A stretch of DNA of 52,835 nt, taken from assembly GCA_007280905.1 (NCBI GenBank), contig QYQM01000111.1, forward strand, positions 1 through 52,835. The letters are read 5' to 3'. The position numbers were made by a program, and so were the translations under genes. Source of the DNA: Porphyromonadaceae bacterium. GTDB lineage: Bacteria > Bacteroidota > Bacteroidia > Bacteroidales > UBA12481. The notes below the pieces were generated by a model. It did not search any database. It saw nothing but the letters and a program-made list of their open reading frames with translations, and was not told the DNA's origin. Below, piece by piece: positions 40,374 to 51,000 of the stretch (the stretch's first letter is position 1; each line of letters starts with the position of its first letter).

Positions 40374-41938
40374 TCAAGAAATATGATAAACTGGTTACCA
40401 ATGCCGCTGGTCGGATTGTTCCTACCGAGATCAATGGACAGGCAACAGTTCCCTATCTGGGGCTTGGAAAGTATAAACCAGAGGGCCGTAAATTTGCACC
40501 ATCCATTTCGAGCTGCGTAGATTACCCGGCAGATGGGAACAAATTGGTGCCTTCTCTAAGGGATGCATTGATAAAAAGCGGTCTGAAAGATGGAATGACT
40601 ATTTCCACCCATCATCATTTTCGCGATGGCGACCTTCTTGCCAATCAGATTTTTGATATAGCCCATGAACTTGGAGTTAAAAATCTTGTTTGGGCGCCTT
40701 CTGCTTCCTTCCCTTGCCATGAGCATCTTATTCAATATCTTGAAGATGGCACGATTAATCGCATCGAAGGCAGTATGAATGGCCCGCTGGGAAAATTTAC
40801 ATCCAACGGAAAAATGACCGGGCTCGCGGTTCTCCGGTCACATGGCGGAAGATACCAGGCCATTCAGGATGGTGACCTTAAAATAGATATTACAGTAATC
40901 GGTGCTGCCTGTTGTGACCCTTTTGGAAATGCTAATGGCCTTAACGGAACCTCGGCAAGCGGTGGCCTCGGTTTTGCTCTGGCAGATTCGCAATACGCGG
41001 GTAAGGTGATCGTGGTTACTGATCATCTGGTTGATTTTCCATGCGTTCCATGGCAAATTCAGGGAAACTATGTCGATCATACTGTGTTGGTCGACAAAGT
41101 AGGCATACCCGAGAAGATCGTTTCTGGTACCACTCAGATTACTAAAAGTCCCGACAGACTTCTGCTGGCAGAAATGACCGCCCGGTTTTGTGAAGTTACC
41201 GGTATCATTCGCGATGGATTCTCATTTCAGGCCGGAGCGGGGGGGACCGCCCTGGCTGTTGGGGATTATTTCTACAAAATCATGAAGGAGAAGGGTATAA
41301 AAGCCCGGTTCGCCAGGGGGGGCAGCAACCTGTATCTGGTTAAAATGCTCGAGGAGGGATATCTGGATTATATTCTCGACGGGCAAACTTTTGATTTGGA
41401 TGGCGTCAGATCAATGGCCACAAATCCCAATCATTTAATGACAACACCATTTACCAGTTACAATTATCACGGTAAAGGCAATTTTGCCGGAATAGTGGAT
41501 GTAGCGATTCTCGGAGCAACAGAAATCGACCTGAACTTCAACGGTAACGTGGTCACCCATTCGGATGGTTATTTACTGCATGGAATAGGAGGCTGGCAAA
41601 ACTGCCTGTTCTCGAAAACAGTAATCATCCCGATACCATTATTCAGGGATCGGATTCCGGTTATTGTGGACCAGGTAACCACCCTATGCGGGCCAGGAGA
41701 ACTGATTGATGTAATTGTAACTGAAAGAGGTATTTGCATCAATCCTCTTCGCACTGATCTGATTGAAAAGGTTCAAGGATCAGGTTTACCCGTTTTACGT
41801 ATTAATGAACTGAAGGACGAAGCAGAAAGAATCTGCGGTAAACCTTCAAAACCACAATTTTCGGATGAGGTTGTCGCTGCAATAAAATGGGTTGATGGTA
41901 CAGTAATTGATTCAGTTTGGAAAATATCAGATGAATAA
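40370..41938 (+). CDS. citF: Citrate lyase alpha subunit (citrate:acetyl-ACP transferase)
   Basis: This 522-residue protein has the length of CitF. It exchanges acetyl for citryl on the acyl-carrier domain. Visible features are TISTHHHFRDGDLLANQIFD, the glycine-rich IGAACCDPFGNANGLNG, FSFQAGAGGTALAVG and FARGGSNLYLVKML, all typical of CitF. The start ATG overlaps the citDE stop, so stoichiometric expression is likely. Together the two genes supply all three lyase activities, allowing citrate cleavage to acetate and oxaloacetate, if the missing activation genes exist elsewhere. The stop overlaps the start of the decayed lamin-tail gene. Confidence 0.92.
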   Translation: MIKKYDKLVTNAAGRIVPTEINGQATVPYLGLGKYKPEGRKFAPSISSCVDYPADGNKLVPSLRDALIKSGLKDGMTISTHHHFRDGDLLANQIFDIAHELGVKNLVWAPSASFPCHEHLIQYLEDGTINRIEGSMNGPLGKFTSNGKMTGLAVLRSHGGRYQAIQDGDLKIDITVIGAACCDPFGNANGLNGTSASGGLGFALADSQYAGKVIVVTDHLVDFPCVPWQIQGNYVDHTVLVDKVGIPEKIVSGTTQITKSPDRLLLAEMTARFCEVTGIIRDGFSFQAGAGGTALAVGDYFYKIMKEKGIKARFARGGSNLYLVKMLEEGYLDYILDGQTFDLDGVRSMATNPNHLMTTPFTSYNYHGKGNFAGIVDVAILGATEIDLNFNGNVVTHSDGYLLHGIGGWQNCLFSKTVIIPIPLFRDRIPVIVDQVTTLCGPGELIDVIVTERGICINPLRTDLIEKVQGSGLPVLRINELKDEAERICGKPSKPQFSDEVVAAIKWVDGTVIDSVWKISDE

Positions 41939-42930
41939 ATGGTTATGGTTGGTTGTCTTTCTTCTGCCGGGCTTTGACGGACAAGCTCAAAATATCATTC
42001 TAAATGAACTGTCAGCATCTGTAACGAATTCACAGGTTGATAATTATGGAGAGTTCGAGGACTGGATCGAGGTTTACAATGGCTCCAAGTCTGATGTTAA
42101 CCTGGCGGGTTGGTATCTGTCAGACAATCCTGCAAAGCCATTAAAATGGCGCATTCCGGCAAGTAATCTGAAAATTACCACCATCCTGGCCGGATCCTGT
42201 TTGCTTTTGTGGGCAGACAAGGATACTATGCAGGGACCCGATCACCTGGGTTTCTCCCTGAAAAAGAAAGGTGAATATCTGTTTTTATTCCGGCCCACCA
42301 AGGATGGCCCGGTTTTGGAAGATTCTGTGCGGTATGGTGCTTTATCTCCCGATCAGTCCTTTGGAAGATGCCCTGATCGAAACAATGAATGGATTGTGTT
42401 TAAACATCCAACTCCCGGTAAACCAAATATTTGTGTTCCAGACAAAAAACGGAAGGTGAAAAGAATTCCTTTGCCTGCTCCGGCGGATCCTTTGCTAAAT
42501 GGGCCTGGCATATCACGGATTCATTGCAATATCCATTGAAGTTTAGGATTCCAAATACTTCTCCTGATTCTACAACCATTGCTGCCAAAGGGTTTATGGT
42601 TTTTGGGGCGGATAATCACCCAACGCAAGCAACAGTTCTCAATCCACGGAAGGGAAAAATCTGGAATCCTCCTCAATTTCAGTCTATCCAAATCCTTGTA
42701 TTAATAGATTAAATATCAGGATATTATTGAAAAATTCCATTGATGTTCATGTTGATTTTTTCGCTGAAGGAGGAGGAAAAATCGCCGAACGGGAATTTGA
42801 TGATTGCCAAATCGAATGGAATACCTTGCAGATCAACGATCCCGGTGATTGGCTTTGTCCGGGTTATTATTTTCTGCGAATTACTACCGGTCAACAAATT
42901 AGCTATAGAAACTTTCTGCTGATAAAATAA
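41931..42930 (+). pseudogene. Lamin-tail-domain surface protein with T9SS domain, frameshifted
   Basis: The reading frame starts at ATG 41931 (MNKWLWLVVFLLPGFDGQAQ, a signal peptide) and encodes a complete lamin-tail domain (NIILNELSASVTNSQVDNYG to FGRCPDRNNEWIVFKHPTPG). After about 42440 the homology passes to another frame, which carries a second, truncated lamin-tail segment (WHITDSLQYPLKFRIPNTSP, KGFMVFGADNHPTQ). After about 42660 a third frame holds a T9SS sorting domain (SVYPNPCINRLNIRILLKN to YFLRITTGQQISYRNFLLIK). Two frameshifts and probably a deletion have broken a surface protein. A 202-residue product from the first frame could still be made but would lack the sorting domain. The start overlaps the citF stop. 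Confidence 0.75.
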
Positions 42931-42953
42931 AAAAGCCGGCTAAAGCCGGCTTT
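42925..42953 (-). terminator. Terminator for the ferredoxin gene
   Basis: AAAGCCGGCT (42932-42941) pairs with AGCCGGCTTT (42944-42953) over 10 bp with a 2-base loop. Reading leftwards a run of T follows. It lies 17 bases past the ferredoxin stop and also closes the pseudogene on the other strand. Confidence 0.8.
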
Positions 42954-42970
42954 ACGATAAGAAAATGCGG

Positions 42971-43138
42971 TTAAACCGGATGTATGGCTTCAACAGGACA
43001 TACATCAGCGCAGGCACCACAATCAGTGCACTCATCCGGATTAATTTTATAAATATCGCCTTCGGAGATAGCTTCAACCGGACATTCATCAATGCAGGTT
43101 CCGCAAGCGGTGCAGTCATCATTAATTATGTAAGCCAT
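42971..43138 (-). CDS. Two-[4Fe-4S] ferredoxin
   Basis: This 55-residue protein begins MAYIINDDCTACGTCIDECP. Both clusters are complete: CTACGTCIDECP and CTDCGACADVCP, each with the C-x2-C-x2-C-x3-CP pattern. It ends PVEAIHPV. It is a small clostridial-type electron carrier for low-potential oxidoreductases such as pyruvate:ferredoxin oxidoreductase, consistent with an anaerobic lifestyle. It is a single-gene unit with its own promoter motif and terminator, facing left against its neighbours. Confidence 0.93.
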   Translation of the reverse strand: MAYIINDDCTACGTCIDECPVEAISEGDIYKINPDECTDCGACADVCPVEAIHPV

Positions 43139-43165
43139 TTTAAATTTTTTTTTGAATTAGTCCCG

Positions 43166-43173
43166 CAAAGGTA
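43166..43173 (-). promoter_or_regulatory. Ferredoxin promoter (TAnnTTTG)
   Basis: On the minus strand TACCTTTG lies 27 bases before the ferredoxin ATG. A TTG at 43195-43197 (minus strand) sits 21 bases further upstream, the expected place of the -33 element. This is the best-formed promoter in the window. Confidence 0.55.
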
Positions 43174-43311
43174 AGGGATTTTTAAAAATAAACAATCTTC
43201 AAGCATTTTTGTAACCTATCTATGATGTAAAAAATAACACGAACCCTATGAATATGTGTTAATATTTTGGTATTTTGAAGGACAGATTTTTCCACTACTA
43301 AACAACAGATT

Positions 43312-45252
43312 ATGAGCTTTCTTCAATTTGATAAAACTCAGCTGATAAACCTCGAGTACAGCTTATCTAAAGAGATTCTACTTGCCAATCCTTCAGGTGC
43401 TTATGCCAGTTCAACAATAATTGGCTGTAATACAAGAAAATATCATGGATTATTGATTGCACCCATCACCGATCCGGATGGAAGCAGGCATGTAATATTA
43501 TCATCACTCGACGAAACCGTAATCCAGCATGATCAGGAATTTAACCTTGGAATCCACAAGTATCCGGGCGAGTACTATCCAAAAGGGCATAAATATGCGA
43601 GATGGTTTGAAATGGATCCTGTCTGGAAAATGATTTACAGGGTGGGGGGGCTTGTTCTGGTAAAAGAAATTTTGCTTGATGAAAAGGAACCTCGCCTGCT
43701 GGTTAGATATACTCTTCAGGAAGCTCATTGTCCAACCGTATTGAGGATCAAGCCATTCCTTGCTTTCCGCAACATTCATGCGCTGAGTAAAGCAAACCTG
43801 GATGTGAATAAGCAGGTAATGCAATGCCGGAATGGTGTTTTCCTGAGGCTGTACCATGATTATCCGGGGCTTTACCTGCAAACCTCTAAAGTCATTGAGT
43901 TCATCGCGGCGCCCGATTGGTATCACAACAATGAATACCTGAAAGAACAAAGTAGGGGTTATCCATACCAGGAGGACCTCTTTGTGCCAGGATATTTTGA
44001 AACCTCGATCAAAACAGGCGAAAGTATAGTTATGGCTGCTGGTTTTGAAGAACAGGCACCCGGAAGATTAAAGAAACGGTTTTTAAACCAACTTGAGAAA
44101 ATCCCCCTGCGCCATACTTTTGAGGAGGTATTAGTTCAGACAGCGAAATCATTTATTATTGAAGTAAAAGGAATGCCTGAAATTGTTTCGGGATATCATT
44201 GGTTTGGTGCCTGGGGAAGAAATTGCTGGATCGCCCTGCCGGGATTAACCCTGGCAACGGACCAACCTGACCTTTTTGATAGTTTAGCCAAATCGATGGT
44301 CAGAATGCTTAAAAACGGTCTTTTCCCAAACCACTCGCCCGACCGCAACCATCCGGTATACCGAAGCGTGGACGGTTCTTTATGGATGATCTGGGCTTTT
44401 CAGCAATTTGCCGCTTATCTGAATAACGACAGCCGGATATGGAAATCATTCGGACCTTCAATAAAGCAGGTATTATATGCTTACCGTGATGGTGTAAACC
44501 CGGGAATTCAAATGCAGGATGACGGTTTACTGTCAGCATATATCCCCAATCAGGCATTGACCTGGATGAGTGCATACCTTATTGGGGTACCGGTAACTCA
44601 AAGGCCCGGATTAACAGTTGAGGTTAATGCTTTGTGGTATAATGCGATCTGTTTTGCCTTACAGGCAGCTTCTGAGGCTGGTGATACTCAGTTTGTCGAT
44701 GAATGGAAAGATCTGCCCGGACGAATCGAACAGAAATTTCAGGAGACTTTTTGGAGTGATGAGGAACAATATCTTGCTGATTATGTTTTTGAAGGTCAGG
44801 CAAACTGGGATGTGAGGCCAAACCAGGTACTTGCTGTCTCCATGCCATTCTCACCTCTCCAGGATGAACAAAAACGTGCAGTGCTCGAGAAAGTGCAGTC
44901 TGAACTATTGACTCCCAAGGGTTTGCGGACTTTATCGCCCGGGCACGCGGATTATAAAACAAGTTATGAGGGTGATCATGCTACCCGCGATTTAGCCTAT
45001 CATCAGGGAACCGTGAGGCCATGGCTTTTGGGCCATTTTGCCAATGCGTGGCTGAGTTTATACGGCCAGACGGGTAAGCATTTCATCAGTGCCCTCGTTC
45101 ACAATTTTGAGGAGGATATGTTCGAGCACGGATTAGGAACCATTTCCGAAGTGTATGATGGCAATCCGCCACATACTCCCAGCGGGGCAATTTCATCTGC
45201 TGCCAGTGTAGCCGAAATTCTGAGAATTATGAATATGCTGAAGAAAATCTGA
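43312..45252 (+). CDS. Glycogen debranching enzyme (amylo-alpha-1,6-glucosidase, GH133-like)
   Basis: This 646-residue protein has an N-terminal beta-sandwich domain (about 1-250; NPSGAYASSTIIGCNTRKYH is the family's opening) and an (alpha/alpha)6 barrel (about 280-646; HWFGAWGRNCWIALPGLTLA, SPDRNHPVYRSVDGSLWMIW, YHQGTVRPWLLGHF). It would remove alpha-1,6 branches from glycogen. In family members I know, the motif after HWF reads WGRD; here residue 304 is Asn (WGRN, codon AAT at 44221). The Asp is believed to be catalytic, so activity is in doubt. It is the first gene of the rightward glycogen operon. The 173-bp upstream region has near-matches to TAnnTTTG only. Confidence 0.85.
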   Translation: MSFLQFDKTQLINLEYSLSKEILLANPSGAYASSTIIGCNTRKYHGLLIAPITDPDGSRHVILSSLDETVIQHDQEFNLGIHKYPGEYYPKGHKYARWFEMDPVWKMIYRVGGLVLVKEILLDEKEPRLLVRYTLQEAHCPTVLRIKPFLAFRNIHALSKANLDVNKQVMQCRNGVFLRLYHDYPGLYLQTSKVIEFIAAPDWYHNNEYLKEQSRGYPYQEDLFVPGYFETSIKTGESIVMAAGFEEQAPGRLKKRFLNQLEKIPLRHTFEEVLVQTAKSFIIEVKGMPEIVSGYHWFGAWGRNCWIALPGLTLATDQPDLFDSLAKSMVRMLKNGLFPNHSPDRNHPVYRSVDGSLWMIWAFQQFAAYLNNDSRIWKSFGPSIKQVLYAYRDGVNPGIQMQDDGLLSAYIPNQALTWMSAYLIGVPVTQRPGLTVEVNALWYNAICFALQAASEAGDTQFVDEWKDLPGRIEQKFQETFWSDEEQYLADYVFEGQANWDVRPNQVLAVSMPFSPLQDEQKRAVLEKVQSELLTPKGLRTLSPGHADYKTSYEGDHATRDLAYHQGTVRPWLLGHFANAWLSLYGQTGKHFISALVHNFEEDMFEHGLGTISEVYDGNPPHTPSGAISSAASVAEILRIMNMLKKI

Positions 45253-45257
45253 AACCT

Positions 45258-46634
45258 ATGCGTGTATTAATGTTTGGATGGGAATTTCCTCCCCATATCA
45301 GCGGAGGTTTAGGGACGGCCTGTTACGGGATGACGCGTGGTCTGGCTTATAGAGATGTTGAAGTTATTTTTGTGGTTCCAAAATCATACGGAGATGAAGA
45401 TCAATCGTCTGTTAAACTTATTGGAGCCTCACAGGTTCCGATCAAAAGGCGGACCTATGTTTTTACTCCGGGAAAATCCGGCGAAACAGAATTAGTGAGC
45501 AGTAATCTATCTCTTGAAATGACTTATATCGAGGTGGGCTCAAAACTCCTTCCTTATCTTTCGCCTGAAGAATTTCAAAGGTATACACATGAACATTTGC
45601 AGAAAAATGAGTTAACCATTCAGGAGATCGACCAAAGTGAAATTGCCGGATCTGCGGTTTTAGCAGAAGTAGTCGGGACCCTGGATTTTACAGGTAAATA
45701 CGGACCGGACCTGATACAGGAAGTATCGAATTATGCTCTGGTGTCATCCGAAATCGCTCATGAACAAAGTTTCGATATTATACACGCACATGACTGGCTT
45801 ACTTATCCTGCAGGAATTGCGGCTAAACGGATGTCCGGGAAGCCATTGGTTGTCCATGTTCATGCAACTGAATTTGATCGTACCGGTGAGAATTACAATA
45901 CTGTTGTCTATGATATCGAAAAATCAGGTATGGAGCAGGCTGACCTGGTGATAACCGTCAGTAACTTAACCAGGAATACCGTTATCAATCGGTATGGAAT
46001 CAATCCTGATAAAGTGGTTACAGTCTATAATGCAGTTGAACCCGGAACGGAAAATAGCGTCGAAACCATTACCAAAACAGTTGATGAAAAAGTAGTTACT
46101 TTTTTGGGCCGGATTACCTATCAGAAGGGTCCGGAATATTTTATGGAAGCCGCTAATAAAGTATTGAAATGTTCAAACAATGTAAGATTTGTTATGGCTG
46201 GCAGCGGCGACTTGCTCAGGAAAATGATCAGGTATGCTGCACGATTGGGAATCACGGAAAAATTCCATTTTACTGATTTTCTAAAGGGACAGGATGTCGA
46301 TAACATGTTCGCAATAAGTGATGTATACGTTATGCCATCTGTTTCCGAACCATTCGGAATCAGCCCGTTGGAAGCCATGAGGTCAAATGTTCCGGTCATC
46401 ATTTCGAAACAGTCCGGTGTTTCAGAGATTTTAAAGAATGCCATTAAAATTGACTTTTGGGATGTGGATGCAATGGCTGATGCCATCTATGGTCTGATTA
46501 CCTATGAGTCACTTTCATTAATGTTTCGTCAGTACGGCCGGGATGAAGTGAACAACCTTAGATGGGAGAATGCGGCTCTTCAGATTAAAAACCAATATAT
46601 GAACCTGTTATATCCAAGCAACTCACCGTTATGA
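45258..46634 (+). CDS. Glycogen synthase-like glycosyltransferase (GT4/GT5 type)
   Basis: This 458-residue GT-B protein begins MRVLMFGWEFPPHISGGLGT, with the glycine-rich nucleotide-sugar loop, followed by HAHDWLTYPAGIAAKRMSGK and VVHVHATEFDRTGENYN in the N-terminal domain. The C-terminal domain has GRITYQKGPEYFMEAAN and the E-x7-E motif VSEPFGISPLEAMRSNVPV. Such proteins transfer glucose from an activated donor to glucan chains; the donor (UDP- or ADP-glucose) cannot be told from sequence. It lies 5 bases after the debranching gene and overlaps the next start by four bases (ATGA). Confidence 0.85.
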   Translation: MRVLMFGWEFPPHISGGLGTACYGMTRGLAYRDVEVIFVVPKSYGDEDQSSVKLIGASQVPIKRRTYVFTPGKSGETELVSSNLSLEMTYIEVGSKLLPYLSPEEFQRYTHEHLQKNELTIQEIDQSEIAGSAVLAEVVGTLDFTGKYGPDLIQEVSNYALVSSEIAHEQSFDIIHAHDWLTYPAGIAAKRMSGKPLVVHVHATEFDRTGENYNTVVYDIEKSGMEQADLVITVSNLTRNTVINRYGINPDKVVTVYNAVEPGTENSVETITKTVDEKVVTFLGRITYQKGPEYFMEAANKVLKCSNNVRFVMAGSGDLLRKMIRYAARLGITEKFHFTDFLKGQDVDNMFAISDVYVMPSVSEPFGISPLEAMRSNVPVIISKQSGVSEILKNAIKIDFWDVDAMADAIYGLITYESLSLMFRQYGRDEVNNLRWENAALQIKNQYMNLLYPSNSPL

Positions 46635-48016
46635 AAAATATTTGCCTCTACTTCCAGGTCCATCAGCCATTCCGGCTGAAACGTTACCGGTTTTTCGATG
46701 TAGGTAAGGATCACTATTATTATGATGATTACCTGAATAAACACATCCTCAAAAAGGTTGCCAACAGGTGTTATCTCCCTACTAACGAATTGTTATATAG
46801 CCTTCTGACTGAATTTAACGGACAATTCAAAGTATCTTTCAGTTTAACCGGCATTTTTCTCGATCAATTGGAATTGTATGCCCCGGAAGTCATAGAAAGT
46901 TTTAAAAAACTGGCTGGCACCGGACATGTCGAATTCCTGTCGGAAACATATTCCCATTCATTAGCTTCTCTTGGAAGCCCTGAGGAATTTGTCGCTCAGG
47001 TGAATCTGCATAAAAGGAAGATCGAATCATTATTTGGATTGACTCCGGTGGTGTTTCGGAATACGGAATTGATTTACTCTGATTCTATAGGAGAACAGGT
47101 TTCGAAAATGGGTTATAAAGCCATGCTGACCGAAGGTGCTAAACATGTTCTGGGATGGAAAAGTTCTAATTTTCTGTACCATAATGTTATTGATCCACGG
47201 CTAAAGGTGCTTTTACGAAATTATAAGCTGAGTGATGACATCGCCTGGCGCTTTTCAAACCATTCCTGGTCGGAATGGCCATTGAAATCAGAAACTTATC
47301 ATCATTGGCTGAAAGGCACTCCTGCAAATGAAGATTTCGTGAATCTTTTTATGGATTATGAAACTTTTGGAGAACATCAACCCGTTGAATCAGGCATTCA
47401 CCAGTTTTTAGAAAACCTGGTCCGACTCATCATAAAAGATCCGATAACCGGATTTGCCCTGCCCAGCGAAATCGCTGATTCACACCAGTCTGTTGGGCCG
47501 CTATCTGTTCCCTATCCCAGTTCATGGGCCGATGAAGAGAGAGACCTTTCAGCCTGGCTTGGAAATGAGATGCAAAAAGAGGCCTTTAAAAAGCTCAATT
47601 CGCTTCGAAATCTGGTTATGCAGGCTAATGATCCTGATCTTTCAAGAGATTGGAGGTACCTCCAGGCAAGCGATCACTTCTATTATATGTCAACTAAGTT
47701 TTTTACAGACCAATCGGTGCACAATTACTTTAATCCTTATAACAGTCCGTACGATGCCTTCATCAATTATATGAATATCCTCTCTGATTTCATCATCCGG
47801 TTGGAGAAAAAAGCGAAGAGGATCGTTTATAAAGGTATACCGATTGAAGAACTTTCCGGAGACTCCCTCAACGACGCAATTGCTGAGTATGAAGGGATTT
47901 TAAAGGTGCTGCGGCAGAAAAAAGGTGCGGTAAAGAAAGTTGCCGGGAGTAAGCCAATTGTCTTGTCAACCCCGACTGCTCCGAAAAGCAAAACCCTTAA
48001 AAAGGAAAAAAATTAG
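46631..48016 (+). CDS. GH57 family glycoside hydrolase (amylase type)
   Basis: This 461-residue GH57 protein begins MKNICLYFQVHQPFRLKRYR, the family's first conserved region (VHQPFRL). Glu146 in FRNTELIYSD is the expected nucleophile and Asp242 in FMDYETFGEHQP the expected acid/base; both are present. GH57 enzymes act on alpha-glucans as amylases, 4-alpha-glucanotransferases or branching enzymes. The C-terminal tail (about 415-461) is Lys-rich and probably unstructured. With no separate glgB in the window it could supply amylase, transferase or branching activity for the operon. Confidence 0.88.
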   Translation: MKNICLYFQVHQPFRLKRYRFFDVGKDHYYYDDYLNKHILKKVANRCYLPTNELLYSLLTEFNGQFKVSFSLTGIFLDQLELYAPEVIESFKKLAGTGHVEFLSETYSHSLASLGSPEEFVAQVNLHKRKIESLFGLTPVVFRNTELIYSDSIGEQVSKMGYKAMLTEGAKHVLGWKSSNFLYHNVIDPRLKVLLRNYKLSDDIAWRFSNHSWSEWPLKSETYHHWLKGTPANEDFVNLFMDYETFGEHQPVESGIHQFLENLVRLIIKDPITGFALPSEIADSHQSVGPLSVPYPSSWADEERDLSAWLGNEMQKEAFKKLNSLRNLVMQANDPDLSRDWRYLQASDHFYYMSTKFFTDQSVHNYFNPYNSPYDAFINYMNILSDFIIRLEKKAKRIVYKGIPIEELSGDSLNDAIAEYEGILKVLRQKKGAVKKVAGSKPIVLSTPTAPKSKTLKKEKN

Positions 48017-48051
48017 TTAATTCGCCCAATTTATTTTTTCATTTATCACTT

Positions 48052-51000
48052 ATGACGGAGAACGGGAATCAGAACAGTCCGGAGGTACTTTTTGAAGTTA
48101 GCTGGGAGGTTTGCAACAAAGTTGGGGGGATTTATACGGTTCTAACTTCCAAATGTGAGGAGTTATTGAAACGTTTTGGTGAACATTACCTTTTTATCGG
48201 TCCTGATATATGGCGTGAAGATCACGATAATCCGGATTTTATTGAAGATAATACGCTGTTTCTTGGATGGAAGGAGCACGCATTCGCTGCCGGACTGAGA
48301 TTCAGAACCGGCCGGTGGAACATCCCTGGAAAGCCCCAGGTGATCATGATTGATTTTACCCCATTGATTGCAAAAAAAGACGAAATTTTCAGTAAAGCCT
48401 GGGAGGATTACCGGCTCGACTCGATATCGGGTGGCTGGGATTATATTGAAGCCTCTCTTTTCGGTTATGCTGCAGGCATGCTGATCAAGAGCTTTGCTGC
48501 ATATTACCGGTTTCATCAGGTAATTGCCCAATTCCATGAGTGGATGACCGCGATGGGGATACTGTATATTGAGAAACAATCTCCCTATATCGGTACAGTT
48601 TTCACTACCCATGCCACAACAGTCGGACGCTCAATAGCAGGTAATGGACTTCCACTTTATGAAAATCTTTCGGAGTATTCGGGAGATGAGACGGCCGCCC
48701 GCTTAAATGTAACGGCAAAACATTCTCTCGAGAAACTTGCCGCAATTAATTGTGATCAGTTTACCACTGTCAGCGAAATAACTGCAGAAGAATGTACCCA
48801 ACTGATCGGGAGAAGGCCGGACATAATAACACCCAATGGATTTAATCCGGATCTGGTACCTGACACTGAAACGTTGAAGGATCAAAGACTGGTGGTCAGA
48901 CAGGCCATCCGCAAAATTGCACAGGCCATTTTCGGGTATGAAATTTCCGAAGATTTTCTGGCCATTGGAACCAGTGGCCGATATGAATTCAGAAACAAAG
49001 GGATAGATGTTTTTATTAAATCCCTGGCCCGGCTAAATGAAGAAAAAGACCTGACAAAAGAGATTATTGCCCTGATACTCATCCCTGCCAATAACTATGG
49101 CCCGCGTCGCAGCGTTGGCCAGCGCCTCAATGGCGAGTTGATCGAAATCAGCGGGAGTATGCATTTGACACATAATCTGCATGATGTTGATTCAGACCCA
49201 ATTATTCGGTTGCTCAACGAAACAGGCCTCGACAACGACCAGAAAAAGAAAGTAAAGGTCATCTTTATTCCGTGCTATCTCGATGGGCAGGATGGAATTG
49301 TTAATCTAACGTACTATCAGATTCTTGCCGGATTGGACTATACCGTATTCCCATCCTATTATGAACCCTGGGGATATACCCCTTTGGAAAGCATTGCTTT
49401 TGGTGTACCAACCCTTACAACCGATCAAGCCGGTTTTGGCTTATGGATGTCGGCATTTAAAACCGAAAAGCTAAATCTGCCGGTAGCGGTTGCTCCCCGA
49501 AAAGGAAAATCCGATGATTCCCTGATTGAATGGATACTGGAAGCAATATTGAGTTTTTCTCAACTATCAGAAAACCAAAGAAAAGAAAACTTCGATCTTT
49601 CGATTCTGCTGTCAAAAAAGGCTTTGTGGGAAAATCTGGTGAGTTTCTATTACCTTGCTTATTCTTATGCTTTATCTGAAGTCGTTTTTGAAGACCGGCC
49701 TGAGCCGGAATTTGCGGAAGAAACATATGCTCCGGTTACAGTGGATGTTCTGGAAGCCAATGAGCCGTTATGGAAACGGGTACTCGTTGAATCGTTGTTC
49801 CCCGAAAAACTCGGAGGGCTTGAAGAAATATCAAAAAACCTTTGGTGGACCTGGAATTATGAAGCCGAAAACCTGTTCCGGTCCATTGATCCTGTTATTT
49901 GGGAACTGGTAGAGCATAATCCGATTACCCTGATGCGGCAAATTCCGTTGAATCGTCTTATGGAACTTGAACAGGACGAGAATTTTAACCGCTCATACAA
50001 AGAGGTTTATGCAAAATTTCAGGACTACTTAAAACAAGTCAACCCAAGTCCTGGCCCGATGATCGCTTATTTCAGCATGGAGTTCGGTTTTCATGCCAGT
50101 TTGAAAATATATTCAGGTGGTCTGGGAATTCTTGCCGGCGACTACTTAAAAGAGGCCAGTGACAGAAATGTTCCCATCATCGGATTTGGGCTTCTTTACC
50201 GATACGGCTATTTCCGTCAGGTTTTAACTATCAATGGAGATCAGGTATCTGAAGATGTGATGGAGCAGTTTTCTGATCTTCCTGTTGAGCCGGTTTTTGA
50301 TGAAGAGGGTCAATGGTTCCAGATCCCCATAGGTTTACCGGGGCGTTTAATTCACGTAAGATTGTGGAAAGCAATGGTAGGCAGAATAAACCTCTATTTA
50401 TTGGATACCGATTTTGATGCGAATCAGCCTGCCGACCGCACCATAACCTATCATCTTTATGGCGGAGATGAGGAGAACCGCCTGAAACAAGAGATGGTCC
50501 TTGGTTTGGGTGGCATACGAATGCTTAACAAACTCGGGATTTCACCGAATGTTTACCATTGTAATGAGGGCCATGCTGCATTTATAGGAATTGAGCGCAT
50601 TAGCAGACTGATGGATATCAAGAAATTCACTTTCGATGAATCTCTTGAAGTGGTCAGGGGATCAACTCTTTTTACTACGCATACTCCTGTACCGGCCGGC
50701 CATGATACATTCAACGAGAATATGATCCGAACTTATATGGGGAAATATTCGGAACGTTTTAGTATTTCATGGGAGGATTTTATAGGTTTGGGCAGGATTG
50801 AAAAGGGAAATTCCCTGGAACGATTCTCCATGTCGTATCTCGCAGCCCGGTTATCGCAGGAAATTAATGCCGTTAGTAACCTTCACGGAATCGTTACCCG
50901 CAAGATGTTTGAGAAGGTTTGGAAAGGTTACTTTGCTGATGAGCTACATGTCGGATTTGTAACCAACGGCGTCCATTACCAGACGTGGGCTGCTGAAGCC

